Shown here in pieces: positions 48,121 to 59,999 of a stretch of 64,000 nt of DNA. Within the stretch, counting starts at the first letter, position 1; each line of letters opens with the position of its first letter. This DNA comes from Otatea glauca (taxonomy: Eukaryota; Streptophyta; Magnoliopsida; Poales; Poaceae), in the NCBI GenBank assembly GCA_036346275.1, contig CM070721.1:47403594-47467593 (forward strand). The letters run 5' to 3'. The notes under the pieces are model-generated. The model was given only the letters and a program-made list of their open reading frames with translations, was not told the origin of the DNA and did not search any database. The translations under genes were made by a program, and so were the position numbers.

Positions 48121-49093
48121 CCAATGCAGGATGCAGGGTCAAAAATTGCTTGACATGTTGACATTCAATCGACTTCCAGCGGCAAGGAGATCCTAAAAAT
48201 TACGGTCGATCCACTGTAGATAGAAACCGACCGTGAAGGGAGACGCTCAAGAACCGTTAAGCCTAGAGGAGACTTGCAGATTGGCTAGTGGTATAAGGCG
48301 GAGAGATCATCGCCACCGCGTCAACCGATTAACAAGCCTAAGCCAACTTTCTCCTAGTTACCTGAAAAATATGAAAGAAGAAACAATAGGCCGCATTATC
48401 CTACACGTCGGCTAGATAACTTATACTGGCCCGATAATTTGGCAAAGGCTCACCAATGATTCCCCTTCTGGCATGTAACATCCTAAAAGTTATATTTTGA
48501 TTTGTTTTGGAATTTCACGGATTTTTATTAAAACTCTTTTCGCAACTCTTAGTTTTACAAAATGAATTTTTGTAGAACATTTAAAAGCTTAAAAATTCCA
48601 AAAATATTTTTATTGAGCTAAAAATATTCTAAAGTATTTTTTAGAATTTTTCCAGAATTTTTAGAACCTTTTTACTATTTTTCCCAAGCCTATTTAATTT
48701 TTAGCATTTAAAAATTAATTAATGTGCTATAAATAATAATTTTATATTATTTAAAAATATTTATTCATGCTTTTATGGCTGAAAACGGTATCTCTTTAAA
48801 TTATCATATTTAATTTAATTTATTTCCTAATTTTCGGATTTAATATGAATTTTTAGTAGAAAAAAATAATTGCTTTCGGGGTCTATTATTTTGGTTACTG
48901 TTCATTCCTAAATGATCCGGCTTCTCCGGCCCACCTTCCATCTACAGTGAACCTCCACGTCGCTGCAGTATGCGAACTGACCCGACCCGCATTTAATTCC
49001 CATCTGTTTCACTCATTTACTCTAGCGAACTCAGTTACTATTCTGGCTATAACTTCGGTGAGCTTTTCCCCGCGATCCGCTGGTCCGATCACG

Positions 49094-49100
49094 CTATAAA
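49094..49100 (+). promoter_or_regulatory. LTR TATA box
   Basis: CTATAAA lies about 620 bp into the solo LTR, matching its position in two other LTRs here. Confidence 0.55.
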
Positions 49101-50348
49101 TTGTACCCCAGCTTGCTCACCTCATTCCTCACATTCTCAACTTTGAGTTGTTCCAATCCATCCACCATATCTCCCTGTACAAGCCAATCTTTCCAAACTC
49201 CGGCGAACATTCGGTGAGCTATCCCGGCCACTCCTGACCTTCATTGAGCCTCAAATGTTAACTGGAGCTTCCTCTCAGTGTCATCTACATTGGGTAAAAT
49301 CAGATTTTGAAAACTCTCAACGGAACTCTGTCAGCAACCATTTCTTCTCCAAGTCTGGCAAGAGGTCAATTTTTGGATTCAAAATGTCCGATCTCCTTCA
49401 TCTTAAGTCCGATTGACCTCATTTTTCTTACTAAATTCATATAAAATTATACTCTATCTATTTGTACTAGTTTTGTATTTTATTTTAATTCATTTGGAAT
49501 TTATTTGAATTTGGATGCTTTTCGCGTATAGTTTTCGGAGAGCCGAAAGGAGTTGCTACCGACGATCTTGATCACCTACCCTTCGATCCAGGCAAGTCGT
49601 AACCTTTGATCATATTGATTTTACGTTTGCAAAGTAATTTGTTTTATACAATTGCTTGCTATTTGTGTATAATTGGTTATTTCTTGGGAATAGCTATATA
49701 ACTAGTTGTCATTATGCCACCTTCATATTTGGAATGCCATGTATCCATGTTAGCCACTAGATGGGACATTATTAGTTGGACATGATGATACTACCAACAC
49801 TGGGTTATCGTAGCTGTACTAGGCCTTCTTAGTTGTACGATGGTATTCATATCACATGTTGAATAATGTTAATCTTGACTTAATGAGATATTGAATTGTG
49901 GCCGATAGCCACTGTTGTAAAATTTGTTGTACCAAAGCAGGGTTACCATTGGTTTTGGTTGAACGAATTTATTTTCCCTCGGACAAGTGATCGTGCATTA
50001 AAGGGGATGCTTTTAGCACATTGGGATGTGGATGTCTTGCCTGAGACAACTTAAGAACTTAATCTTATGCGTCATTGAATTGAGCCTAACCGTACTACCA
50101 CAAGTCTGGTATGGGACAGACCTAGCTGATTAATTTGCAATGTCTAGCCTTGAGTACTATCAATTGGTGATGTGGGTTCCAGGATGGACAGATAGATTCG
50201 CAAGGCGCAAGAGAGGACCGTGAGGGGTGAAACCTTAGCGGGCAGTACCGAGTTTAGACAGTGCATTATAAAAGCTTTGTCATGACCTCTCTGCGGCACA
50301 CCAAAGGAAGTGTGCTAATAACGTTGCACAAAGAGATCATCATATCTT

Positions 50349-50428
50349 GTGGGTAAAACTGTACAACCTCTGTAGAGTGTAAAACTATTCAAATAGCCAT
50401 GTCCGCGGTATGGACATGCCCAGGAATT
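50349..50428 (+). other. Conserved LTR block, copy 5
   Basis: GTGGGTAAAACTGTACAACC is followed by CTCTGTAGAG, CTATTCAAATAG and GCCATGTCCGCGGTATGGACA. The third dyad is here a good GTCC/GGAC hairpin. Confidence 0.75.
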
Positions 50429-51145
50429 TCACATGAGATATAGAGTGTTTCATAAAATGTGGGAATGTGGAATTGTTGGGATGTGAACGGGGAGTTTACT
50501 GTTGTTTTGTTGTATAAAGTTATATTGTTGAATTTAGTGGTTGATAATTGTTTTAGATGGTGTAGGGTAATGCCTCCCCATTCTGTTCATATTGTCTACC
50601 ATTGATTTACCAGTTATTTACTATCTTTTCATAAATATGCTTTCAATCTATTTACTGTACTTCAATTCAAGTTATTACTTTCTGCAAAAAGAACCATATG
50701 AATATCCTTTGTCAAGCTTGCATGAATATATTGCATCATTTCCCTACGGTTTGCTGAGTATGTTTTGTACTCACGGCTATACGCCTTTGTTGATCAGTTA
50801 CTGAAGAAGGATCAGTAAATATTGAATATCATGAGGAGGAATACTATGAAGATTATTATGTGGATTAGGAAGGTGTTTCCCCAGACGATTGCCTGTAGCA
50901 TGTCGAATGGCCAAGTTATCTTTTTCGCTGCAATAGTTTATTTGTTTCTTAAACCCTTAAGGCATAGTAGTGTAAACTTTGACTATAAGGTCTGATGCTT
51001 TATTTAATAATAATTTGCCTCTTTCTTAGTTAATTCATTGTATGGAATGATATTTCGTCCATGTTTCCACTGTGTGCACTAGCGTGATCCTGAACTAGTT
51101 CAGTATACACAGAGGGTTTCGGATTTGCAAACCCGGGTCCTAACA

Positions 51146-54100
51146 TGGCAGTTTTATTGGGAGAGGGGGTCGGCTTTGCCATCACCATACACATGCCTGA
51201 TGGAACACTATCCACGTCAAGGTGACTAGCCAAGGCGATCGGCTAAAGATAGAATATCTAAGTCGATACAAGACCGTTCTGATGAAAGTCGTAAAGGATC
51301 AGTCCATAAGAGGATTTCTGCACCAAACCAAGCCCGAGTACAAGCAAAAGAGGGGTCAAGCTCCACGGCTCAGGTTGATTTGGTGGAAAAATACGAAAGC
51401 TGATTGAATCAAAGCCGAGATGGTGTCCTCCGGGCCTTAGCCGATCACAATGCAGACGACTCCAAAGGATAAAGACCCAAGAGATGAGGGAAGCCGAGCA
51501 AGAAAATCAGAGAGACCAAGCTTTTAATGAACTCAGGCTGATTAATATTACTAAAAAGGAGTGGAGAAAAAAGGAGCTGGTTGAAGAATAATCTGATTCA
51601 GCCGATGACCTAAATTCACCTATGGTGTGGGATGACACTCCACCGATGGACATTAATATGTTGTTTACATTACCGGTCGAGTTCAAAATAAGAACTGTCT
51701 CGGTCAAGGAGACATTTGCTCAACTATGCTTAGGGGTTCAAGATGCAGTATTTGAGAAGCCTCAAGATGATCATCGGCATTTGAAGCCATTATACCTAAA
51801 AGGACACATCAATGGCAAGCCGATATCAAGAATGCTTGTCGACGGCGGAGCAACTGTCAACTTAATTCCATACACCAGTTGTAAGAGGCTGGGTAAGTCC
51901 GATGAAGATCTTATTAAATCTAATATGGTTTTAAATGATTTCACAGACGATCCTACCGAGGCAGGGGGTCATGGTAACAGAGTTAACAGTAGGCTGCAAG
52001 ACATTGCCGACCACCTTCTTTGTAGTCGACGTTAAGGGCAATTATAGTGTTTTTCTTGAGCGAGATTGGATTCATGCCAATTACTGTGTACCATCAACTA
52101 TACACCAAATGCTAATCCAATGGAATGGGAACGAGGTTGAAATAATCCAAGCCGATACATCATCCCATATTGCCATGGCCAGTTCAGATGTGAATTGGCA
52201 ACATGAGGAAGCTGAATGTGTATCGGGCAAGGCCCTAGACGACTGTGATTTCATATTCATCAACCTACAGGGCTTATTCCAATCAACATGAAACCAAGTA
52301 CGCTCGATCGGACTAAAGAAATCTTGCGTCGATGGAGTCCAAGTCGACAGTGAAGGCTTTATAAGATAAAATGCAAAGCTGTCAGCAAATAACAGATAGC
52401 TATGAGGCCATTGAGGATTTCCAAGAAATCGAGAAATTATGCCAAGGTTTCACATCGACTGATTTATTAGAAGAAGTCGATATAGACAATGGTGATAGAA
52501 AAGGACCAACTTTTATTAGTTCAAAATTAGCTTCAGATTATAAGTAAACGTTGGTCAATATTTTAAGAAATTATAAAGATTATTTTGCTTGATAATATCA
52601 TGAGATGCCTGGTTTAAGCCGACAACTTGTTGAACATCGGCTACCTGTAAAGCTAGGTTATTGGTCGTTTAAACAGTCTCCTAGACGATTTAATCCGGCT
52701 TTTGTATAATGTCATAAAAGAGGAAATTGAACGATTACTGGAGGCCAAGTTTATCAGGTCTTGCCGATATGTTGAGTGGGTTTCCAATATTATTTCTGTT
52801 ATGAAAAAAATGGTAAACTTTGGATATGCGTTGATTTTAGGGATTTGAATAAGGCCACATCAAAGGATGAATATCCGATGCCAATAGCAGATATACTTAT
52901 CGATGCTACATCAGGGAATAAAATCATTGGTTTTTTTATGATAATGCCGAATATAACCAGATATTCATGGTAGAAGCCGATATACCTAAGACTGCTTTTA
53001 GGTGCCTTAGTGCCTTAGGTTTATTTGAGTGGGCAGTTATGACTTTCTGCTTGAAAAATGCTGGTGCAACATATCGGCATGCTATGAATTTGATTTTTCA
53101 TGATCTAATCGGCCATATTGTGGAGATCTACATCGACGATGTTGTCGTGAAATCTAAAGAAGACTTGCAGCATCTAGCCGATTTGGAAACAGTGTTTAAA
53201 AATACAAGAGTACACGGCTTAAAGATGAATCTATACAAGTGTGCTTTTGGTGTGTTGGCTGGATAGTTTTTGGGCTTCATGGTTCACGAAAGAGGGATTG
53301 AGGTTAATCAAGAAAGAGTTAAAGCCATAGCCAAAACCAATCCACCAACATGTAAAAAGGATTTACAGAAGTTGATCAGCAAGTTTAACTATTTGCGGCG
53401 ATTTGTTTCAAACCTATCTGGCCGAATTAATTCATTTACCCCACTGTTGAAGTTGAAAGACAATCAAGAATTCATATTGGGAACCGATCAACAAAAAGAC
53501 TTTGAAAATATCAAGGACTCTTGACTAATCCTTTGGTTTTAGCCGCACCTCGAAAGGGTATACCATTCAAGTTATACATATCGGCTAAAGAGGTGACTAT
53601 TGGAGCTATTTTGGCGCAAGAAGTCTATGGAAAAGAGCGAGTTATTTTTGGCCGGTTGAGGAGCTGGGGGCAATTGCTCAGAATCAAAGAGAAAGAGCAA
53701 TTCGTGTGGACCGAGGCTCACCAAAAGGTGTTTGATTCAATCAAACAGTACCAGACGAAACCTCCTGTGTTGATGTACTTAAACCGACGGTTAATTAACG
53801 CAGAGACTAGGTATCCTTTCGTAAAAAAACTTTGCTTATCATTATATTTTGCTTGCACAAAGTTAAGACATTATATTTTAGCATCGGCTTGTAAGGTTAT
53901 TTGTAAAATCGATGTTGTAAAGTATATGCTTTTAGCTCCAATTTTACAAGGTTGACTTGGTAAATGGTCCTATACACTCATCAAGTTCAACTTAACATAT
54001 GAATCAGTTAAGGGTCAAGTAATTGCCGATTTTCTATCAGGACATGAGACTAATGCCGATCTAATATCTGTTACCCTTTGGCAACTATTTTTCGATGGAT

Positions 54101-54360
54101 TGGTATGCAAAGAGGGTGATGGTATCGGAGTTGTGCTGGTTTCGCCAAAAGGGTTTAGTTTTGAATTCGCATTCAGGCTAAATTGCTGATGTTCTAATAA
54201 TCAAGCCGAGTACGATACATTTCTCAAAGGCCTACAACTGCTCGATAATATTGGAGTAGATTTTGTTGAAGCCTATGTCAACTCCTTACTAGTGGTCCAG
54301 CAGATTAAGGGAGAGTATAATTGCTATTATGAAATTTTGATTAAGTATTTGGAGTAGTGT
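51146..54360 (+). pseudogene. Tat-lineage pol: protease, reverse transcriptase, two RNase H domains
   Basis: The aspartic protease is at about 51790-52130 (active-site LVDGGA, later GRDWIHAN-like LERDWIHAN), split by a frameshift near 51950. Reverse transcriptase runs at about 52600-53270, with VDFRDLNKAT near 52830 and the catalytic YIDDVVVKS near 53130. The connection and first RNase H are at 53270-53955. The second, Tat-type RNase H is at about 54070-54356 (FFDG, NNQAEYD, LLVVQQIKGEYN). Integrase is absent. A segment of about 115 bp near 53655-53775 encodes a second version of the motif FVWTEAHQKVFDSIK, already present as FILGTDQQKDFENIK at 53470. Several stops, including those at 52973, 53266 and 53524, exclude function. 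Confidence 0.85.
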
Positions 54361-55627
54361 CTCACTGTGATCGGCTCATGTGAAACCTAATGACCAAGAG
54401 AAATGAAAATGCTGGAATGTAGATTTTGACCAAGAGCAAGTTGTGTAACTAATGCTATTCACACCATATCAGCAAGCACATATCTCTAATTATAAATAAT
54501 CCGAAACCTGAATAATAAATAATAACCAACCTTACCTTTATGTATTTATAAATATTTATTAGCAATAGAAACTTTAAAAGTAAAAAAATCTGTTCAATTG
54601 AATACTTCAGCAAGATAGACAACCATACACAGTTTTACTATAGTGGATCACAATCTTATCATTTCTAATTCACTTGTCAGATGTTGAGATATGATCTATG
54701 TCTCTTCACACTCATCCAAGAAACAATGATAATATGCTAGTACAAGTATGAATACACCATATTAAACCTGTAATTGAATCCAGAAGATACCCATTATCCC
54801 ATATCCACAGTTAAATTTGCAATTTGACTGGATACTGAGATATGATGTATGTCCCTTCACACTCATCATTTCTGATTCATTTGTTAGATCATTTCTAATT
54901 CACTCTGGCATTCAGATTTTTAGATTCAAGAATACTCACAGAGGAGCAAGAATACTCACAGATTCAAGCATCCTCCTTGTACCTTGAGAAACTTGTTCAA
55001 AGGAACTCATTTCGAGTTCAAATCTCAGCAACGGCTTGGAAGAAGCAAGAAACTCATGCAAAGAAATAGAACTTGCGGGGGAAAATACCTTGAATACTCA
55101 AGAATACTCACAGAGGAACGAGGGGGAGGCTGGTGAGGGGAGGAGGCCGGCGAGGGGGAGGAGGTCGCATTGCCGAGAGGGGGAGACCTGCGTGGTGGAG
55201 GAGGCCACAGAGGGGGAGGAGGCCGGCAAGAGGGAGGAGGTCGTGCCGCCAATCGAGGAGGGAGGAGATCATGTCAGCGATGGGGAGGAGATTGGCAAGG
55301 GGAGGAGTCCGACGAGAGGGAGGAGTCCGACGAGAGGGAGGAGGCTGGCTAGGGTTAGGGGGATTTGCGTTGGGAATATTTCTGTGCTTGGTACGTTTGG
55401 CCCAATTGTTATTGTAGCCCACGTGATCATAGACAGCTCAACGCTATAACCTTCTGTGATGAGCATGGCCATCATCACAGATAGACGGTTTAACCATATG
55501 TGATGTGCATTGATGTTGACTCATCATATATGGTTCTTCTAAAACCGACTATGATTATATTTAACACAGACGGTTTTTGAAAATCCTCATTGATGAGGAG
55601 TCTAATATAGCCCTTTTTGTAGTAGTG
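54361..55627 (-). mobile_element. Right part of a CACTA element
   Basis: It ends at 55627 with a CACTA terminus on the minus strand. A subterminal cluster (55430-55610) with ACAGACGGTTTT / AAACCGTCTGT-like words and hairpins such as CATCACAGAT / ATATGTGATG lies inside it. Next comes a GC/purine-rich block (55100-55355), the place where the other two CACTA elements have a GC-rich first exon. Positions 54640-54910 hold two diverged copies of GAGATATGATCTATGTCTCT-like sequence. The break with the Tat pol lies somewhere between 54356 and 54460. Confidence 0.6.
55100..55355. repeat. Purine-rich minisatellite
   Basis: Degenerate repeats of GAGGGGGAGGAGGCCGGC-type units occur, with two adjacent near-identical GAGGAGTCCGACGAGAGG units at about 55311-55346. 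Open frames in all directions here are compositional. Confidence 0.75.
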
Positions 55628-56327
55628 AATAGACGTCATAGAAAGAATATGTGTAACATCCCAAAAATTTGGCTTATAATTTCGCTCATATGCTTTTTGG
55701 TGATTTTCTGAATTTATTGGATTTTTTTTCCAGAAATTAATTGAATTGAATTTAATTAAGTATATTGAACCTTTTGTGAAAACTAAATATATATAGATAA
55801 AGTTAATATAAAGTTTTACCAAAAATATTTTATTTGTGCTCAGAATGTCTCAAAGTATTTATGAGAATTTTAAGGATTTTTCCGATATTTTAATTGCTTA
55901 AAGTAGATTAATCTAATTTCGGGAATTATTTTAAATCAAAAGCTTTTGAAAATCGAGTGAACGAGATCGGGCGAAGCCCGATCTTGTCGTAGTCTTGCCC
56001 ATCAACGTGCGGCCCGATCGGCTGCGTATTGCCGCCTCGCGGCGTGGCGTTGGATGAAGATCGGACGGTTGTCTCCTTCGCGAAACCCTAGCGCGCCGGC
56101 CGTTGGATTGAGATCGGCGGTCGGGATCGTTTCGCGTTGTTTTGGTAAGTTTAGATCTCGCCGTTGATTTTGGAAAGAGCGGATCGGATCGTATCACCGG
56201 ATCTAATCCGCCGCTCGTTACCGTCGGACGGTATCGACCTCTTCGTCTCCGATTCGGTTTCGAATCCGTCGCCGCTGCCGCCGCCGCCGCGTGATTTAGG
56301 GTTGCCGTTTTAGCGCGCATGCCGAGG

Positions 56328-56335
56328 CTATAAAG
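56328..56335 (+). promoter_or_regulatory. LTR TATA box
   Basis: CTATAAAG lies about 676 bp into the LTR within GC-rich sequence, at a position comparable to the other LTRs. Confidence 0.55.
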
Positions 56336-58094
56336 CCGCAGCCCGCACACCGAGGTTCCTCATCCCGCAGCGCATCCGCCGATGCTAGCCTTCGCCGTTG
56401 AGTCACCGCCGTTTAGCCCGAGAGCTCGCCGTAGTTTTCTAGCGCCGCGCTTCGTTTTCGCCGTTCCGCCGTCGTCAAGCCGCCGTTCGACGTGTGGGTT
56501 CGAGCTGGTTCGCCACGTCGAGCCGCACCGAGCGACTACCTCTTCGTCGCCGGCAGAGCCGTAACGCCGTCTGGTCGTCGTCGTCCTCGTCTCCGGGAAC
56601 TCAGCGCCGCCGCGACATCGCCGTGCCGAAGCCGCGGGCCGTCGGATCTCGGCGGACCATCAGATCGAGCCACGTCGCCGTCTGCGATAAAGCGGCTCGG
56701 GTAAGCGTGGCCGTTGGATCGGGGTTGTTCGGGTGAGATCGCGCGCGTGTCGCGATGAGCGTTAGCCGTCGGATCGTCGCGCAGATGCGCGCCGCGTGTC
56801 GAGCATCGGCGCGACGGCGTCGCCGCAGACTAATCGATCGCGCGCCGCGTGTCGGCGCGCGTGGTGCGAGGGCGCCGTGGGCGCGCCCACGGTGGACGAG
56901 GCGGTTCCGTGGACCGAGTCCATGGACGAGCGACGTGTCGGCCTGATTGGTCCGAGTCGGTGGCGTCGGCGTTGCGCAATAAAATCTTTTCCAATAGAAA
57001 ATAATTCGGAAAAATCGAAATTCTATTTTCGTATTTTGATGATTTATTCAAACTTCAAAAGGCTATATCTTTTGCATTTTAACTCGGATTTGAGTGTTTC
57101 AAATTTCTAAAAATTTGTAAAATCAAGATCTATTTATTGGTGAATTTTATTTTATTTTTGGAGTTTGGTTGCTCTCTGGTTTGGTGTTTATTTGCTATTT
57201 TGGCATCGTTTAGCGTGAGACGTTGAACCGCTCGGTGATCAGGAAGAAGATTCGTCGCCCAAGACCCAAGCTCAGATCAAGACCAGCACCTACTCCAAGG
57301 CAAGTTGTGCTTTGATCATGTTGCACCTAATTTTCACCAAATTACTATTTTGTCTTTTAAACTTTATGCATGATATTTTATGTGTATAAATGATTTCAAT
57401 TAATCTGGGAATTAGATAATATGCCTATTTGAATTAAACCATACCTTGTCAATTATATGCCATGATCTATTTGTCACCCTAGGATGTGGAATTATAGTTG
57501 ATAATCAACATGGGCTAGTTAGATCGTCATAGATTGCTTAGCCATGCCACGTCATCACATGTGTCCGAATGTCGATACTTAATCTTGACTAATGGAATAT
57601 GGAACAATGTTTATGAATTGGTGTGTCATGTGTTGTCACACAATGATATCAAGTTGTCGTGGCGAGGAGGTCACACATCGGGATTGAAATGTTGATGGCA
57701 TGTGGTGCTTGGTAATCAACTGGGGTGGTAATGATTTTAGATTGAGGCAAGTGGCAAGGGCGGTGTGCCAAGGTGGGCCAGTTTGGCGGGGTATGTGGAA
57801 GTCTTGCCTTAATCACCTTAAGGACTTAACCTTGCAAGCCTTTGACTGAGTCTCTCTTGCCACCACATGTCGGAATGGGACTGACCTAGTGAATAATTTG
57901 TGAAACCTAGATTTGATCTTGTCGTGGTGAATAGTGAGTCCCGGTTACGGTTTAACTCACATGGCGCAAGAGGGGGCCTGTTGTGGTGGTTTAACCCTTG
58001 ATGTTGAAACCTTAGCGAGCGATCTTGGGTCTAGGTGTAGCATTGTAAAGGCTTTGTTATGATCACTCGCCTTGGTGGTGTTTGGTTGTATCGT

Positions 58095-58168
58095 GTGGGT
58101 AAAGTGCATAACCTCTGCGAGTGTACAATCTATTCGAATAGCCGTGCTCACGGTATTGGGCAATGCTC
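58095..58168 (+). other. Conserved LTR block, copy 6
   Basis: GTGGGTAAAGTGCATAACC is followed by CTCTGCGAGTG (one base lost from the palindrome), a perfect CTATTCGAATAG and GCCGTGCTCACGGTATTGGGC. Confidence 0.8.
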
Positions 58169-58792
58169 GGAATTACAGATTAAGGGTTAGACTTTTGTTA
58201 AACAAAAACTTGTTGGGATGGCAAGGTGCCATGGAAAGTGGAAAATTAATTTAGGATTGGAAACTTGGTGTATTTGAAATCTGAATTTATTAATTCTTGT
58301 ATTTGTTTTATCGCTTTCCAATCTATTTATTGTATTCTTGTTAAATGTCGCTTTATTGCAAAAATACCCTTACTAGCCATTCCTTTGGATTAAGCCAAAC
58401 ATATAGAATATTAGACTTGCATTATTTTGCACAACTTGTTGAGTGCTTTATGTACTCACCCCATCAACAACAACTTCGTAAGAGGAAGAATCTCGCCATC
58501 ATGGATGAGGATTATTTGGATGCGAATGCTTAGGTCCGAGCCTCGTCGGTTGCTCGTGGCGAATCGAGCGCCACTGCGTTTATTCTATTTCCGCTTCTCA
58601 TTGATACTCTTTTTAAGCCCCGTGAGGCATTATTCATGTAAGACAACAGTTATTATTAATTAATGAAGTTTATGCTATATTTATTTGTGTGTGACTATGA
58701 TAGCATCTATGTTGAGCTGTGTGCACTAGCGTGATCTGGACTAGTGCGGTATACAGAGGGTCCGGATTTGCAAATTCGGGTCCCGACAGAGG

Positions 58793-58804
58793 TGGTATCG
58801 AGCC
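58793..58804 (+). other. Primer-binding site, decayed
   Basis: TGGTATCGAGCC lies four bases after the LTR end. One base is missing compared with TGGTATCAGAGCC at 24498, which would weaken pairing with initiator-Met tRNA. Confidence 0.85.
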
Positions 58805-59038
58805 ATCGACTATAGGTCTTGGCCTAGGTAGTTGGTATCTCTTAGGAGTGTCCAAAATTATTTTCTAAAGAAAACAAGAAATTGACTAATATGAAACTCT
58901 TGGCTTATCTCATCCTCCTACTCTCATCCTTGCTAAATTACCTTCTTTTCGTTGCCGTTTGAGTGGAGATCTTATTCAAAATTTTGTTTTGAATAGATGC
59001 CGATCTTCGATCCTTGAGTCAAGACAGGTGGCTATGCC

Positions 59039-59716
59039 ATGGAGTTGTGGAGAGTTCTTCAAGTGATTGGAGGCTTTGATCGTCCGCTCTACCGAGGAAG
59101 CAACTGGGCGTCAGCGGTGTGCATCGGGGTTCTTACGCAAGTCGATCATCTTCGCCGAGAGTGCGGCGAGACCACGCACCGATCCACATCACCGCCTGAG
59201 GTTCACTTACGAGGTGGAGTTCAGAGGTCGCTAGACTTGCTCTCACGACGGATCTGCCACGACTACGCCTACGAGCTTCGCAACACCGTATTTCGACTTC
59301 ACCCGACAGTGCGAGCGTGCCAGCGTCGACGGATCGTGGAAGGAGAGTGTGCTACTGCAGTACACCTTGCTGAGTTCGCCACCGCCCAGGAGGATCACTT
59401 GAGGACACTGCGCAAGAACCGGAGACAGCGTGTGAGGCATTGAGAGTGGCGAGCGGGAGCTTCAAAAGACCCGCGACGCAGCACGCCGAGTCATCGGCGA
59501 GTGGAGGAGGCCTTGCAGGTAGCCGAGGAAATAGCGGACCAAGTCGTCCAGGAGCCGGATGAGGTCGCCGAAGAAGAAGAAGAAGAAGACCCGGAAGAGC
59601 GTGAGTGGGAGCCTGAGGAGCCAGCAGAGGGTCACCAGGATAGGTTCGCACCCATGCCAGCCCACCCACCAGTGTATGCCCCGGATCAGTCTCAGCCAGG
59701 GTGGCTGGATGAGTGA
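59039..59716 (+). pseudogene. Extra ORF upstream of gag
   Basis: ATG at 59039 opens 134 codons (start MELWRVLQVIGG). After a stop and frame change the reading continues to 59716 as a Glu/Pro-rich tail (about 59500-59716, with a run of Glu followed by PEEREWEPEEP). I do not know a function. Upstream ORFs of this kind occur in some long-LTR gypsy elements of grasses. A stop at about 59441 and the frame change suggest decay. Confidence 0.5.
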
Positions 59717-59999
59717 GAGTCAGTCTTAGAGTTGTGTTGAGACTCGAGTGTTGAGTCGCGTTTTTAAGTTAGCCTTTACCCTTTTAGTAGACGTTAAAGT
59801 TGCATGTTTAGTTGGTTCTTAATTGTTTGCTGAGTGTGCAGTATGTGTTGCAAAGCCCTTAGGCATTGTAAGCAACCATACCAAGTAATAATAATAAAGA
59901 TTATTTAAGTTGGGTTTAACCTGTTTCCCCCGCCTTAGAAATTCTTGCATCTTATCTATGCTACATCTATCTTTCCTAACCCAAGAAGCAATCAAGCAG

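Larger units (their letters stand above)
48474..51145 (+). mobile_element. 2.7-kb solo LTR inside the Tat element, TGGCA duplication
   Basis: It starts TGTAACATCCTAAAAG and ends GGGTCCTAACA. TGGCA precedes it (48469-48473) and follows it (51146-51150), a perfect 5-bp target duplication. Tat coding sequence continues on both sides. No internal region is left. It has a TATA box at 49094 and copy 5 of the conserved block. Confidence 0.95.
45436..54360 (+). mobile_element. Ty3/gypsy element of the Tat lineage, truncated
   Basis: This has a short 5' LTR, gag with an unusual zinc finger, protease, reverse transcriptase, RNase H and a second RNase H domain, all on the plus strand. The extra RNase H domain places it in the Tat lineage. 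A solo LTR splits it at 48474-51145. Integrase and the 3' LTR are missing. Every gene has stops. Confidence 0.85.
41630..55627. mobile_element. CACTA element fragments enclosing nested insertions
   Basis: CACTACGAAAAAAGGCTTAT at 41630 and, on the minus strand from 55627, CACTACTACAAAAAGGGCTA are similar CACTA-type termini that face each other. Between them lie a gypsy LTR starting 23 bp inside the left terminus, a Tat element and a solo LTR. CACTA-like sequence resumes at about 54361. I infer one CACTA element opened by nested insertions, with deletion of its inner parts. The 3-bp flanks ACA and AAT do not match, which weakens the case. Confidence 0.45.
55652..58788 (+). mobile_element. 5' LTR of the Tekay/Del-type element
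   Basis: It runs from TGTAACATCCCAAAAATTTGG to GGGTCCCGACA. GC-rich sequence at 55960-56960 surrounds the TATA box, and the 3' half matches positions 1-1690. The overlapping GC-rich open frames are not genes. Confidence 0.9.

Noticed and set aside
55036..55449. 137-codon ORF with Glu/Gly/Arg repeats
   Set aside because: It is produced by a purine-rich minisatellite; all frames are open there.
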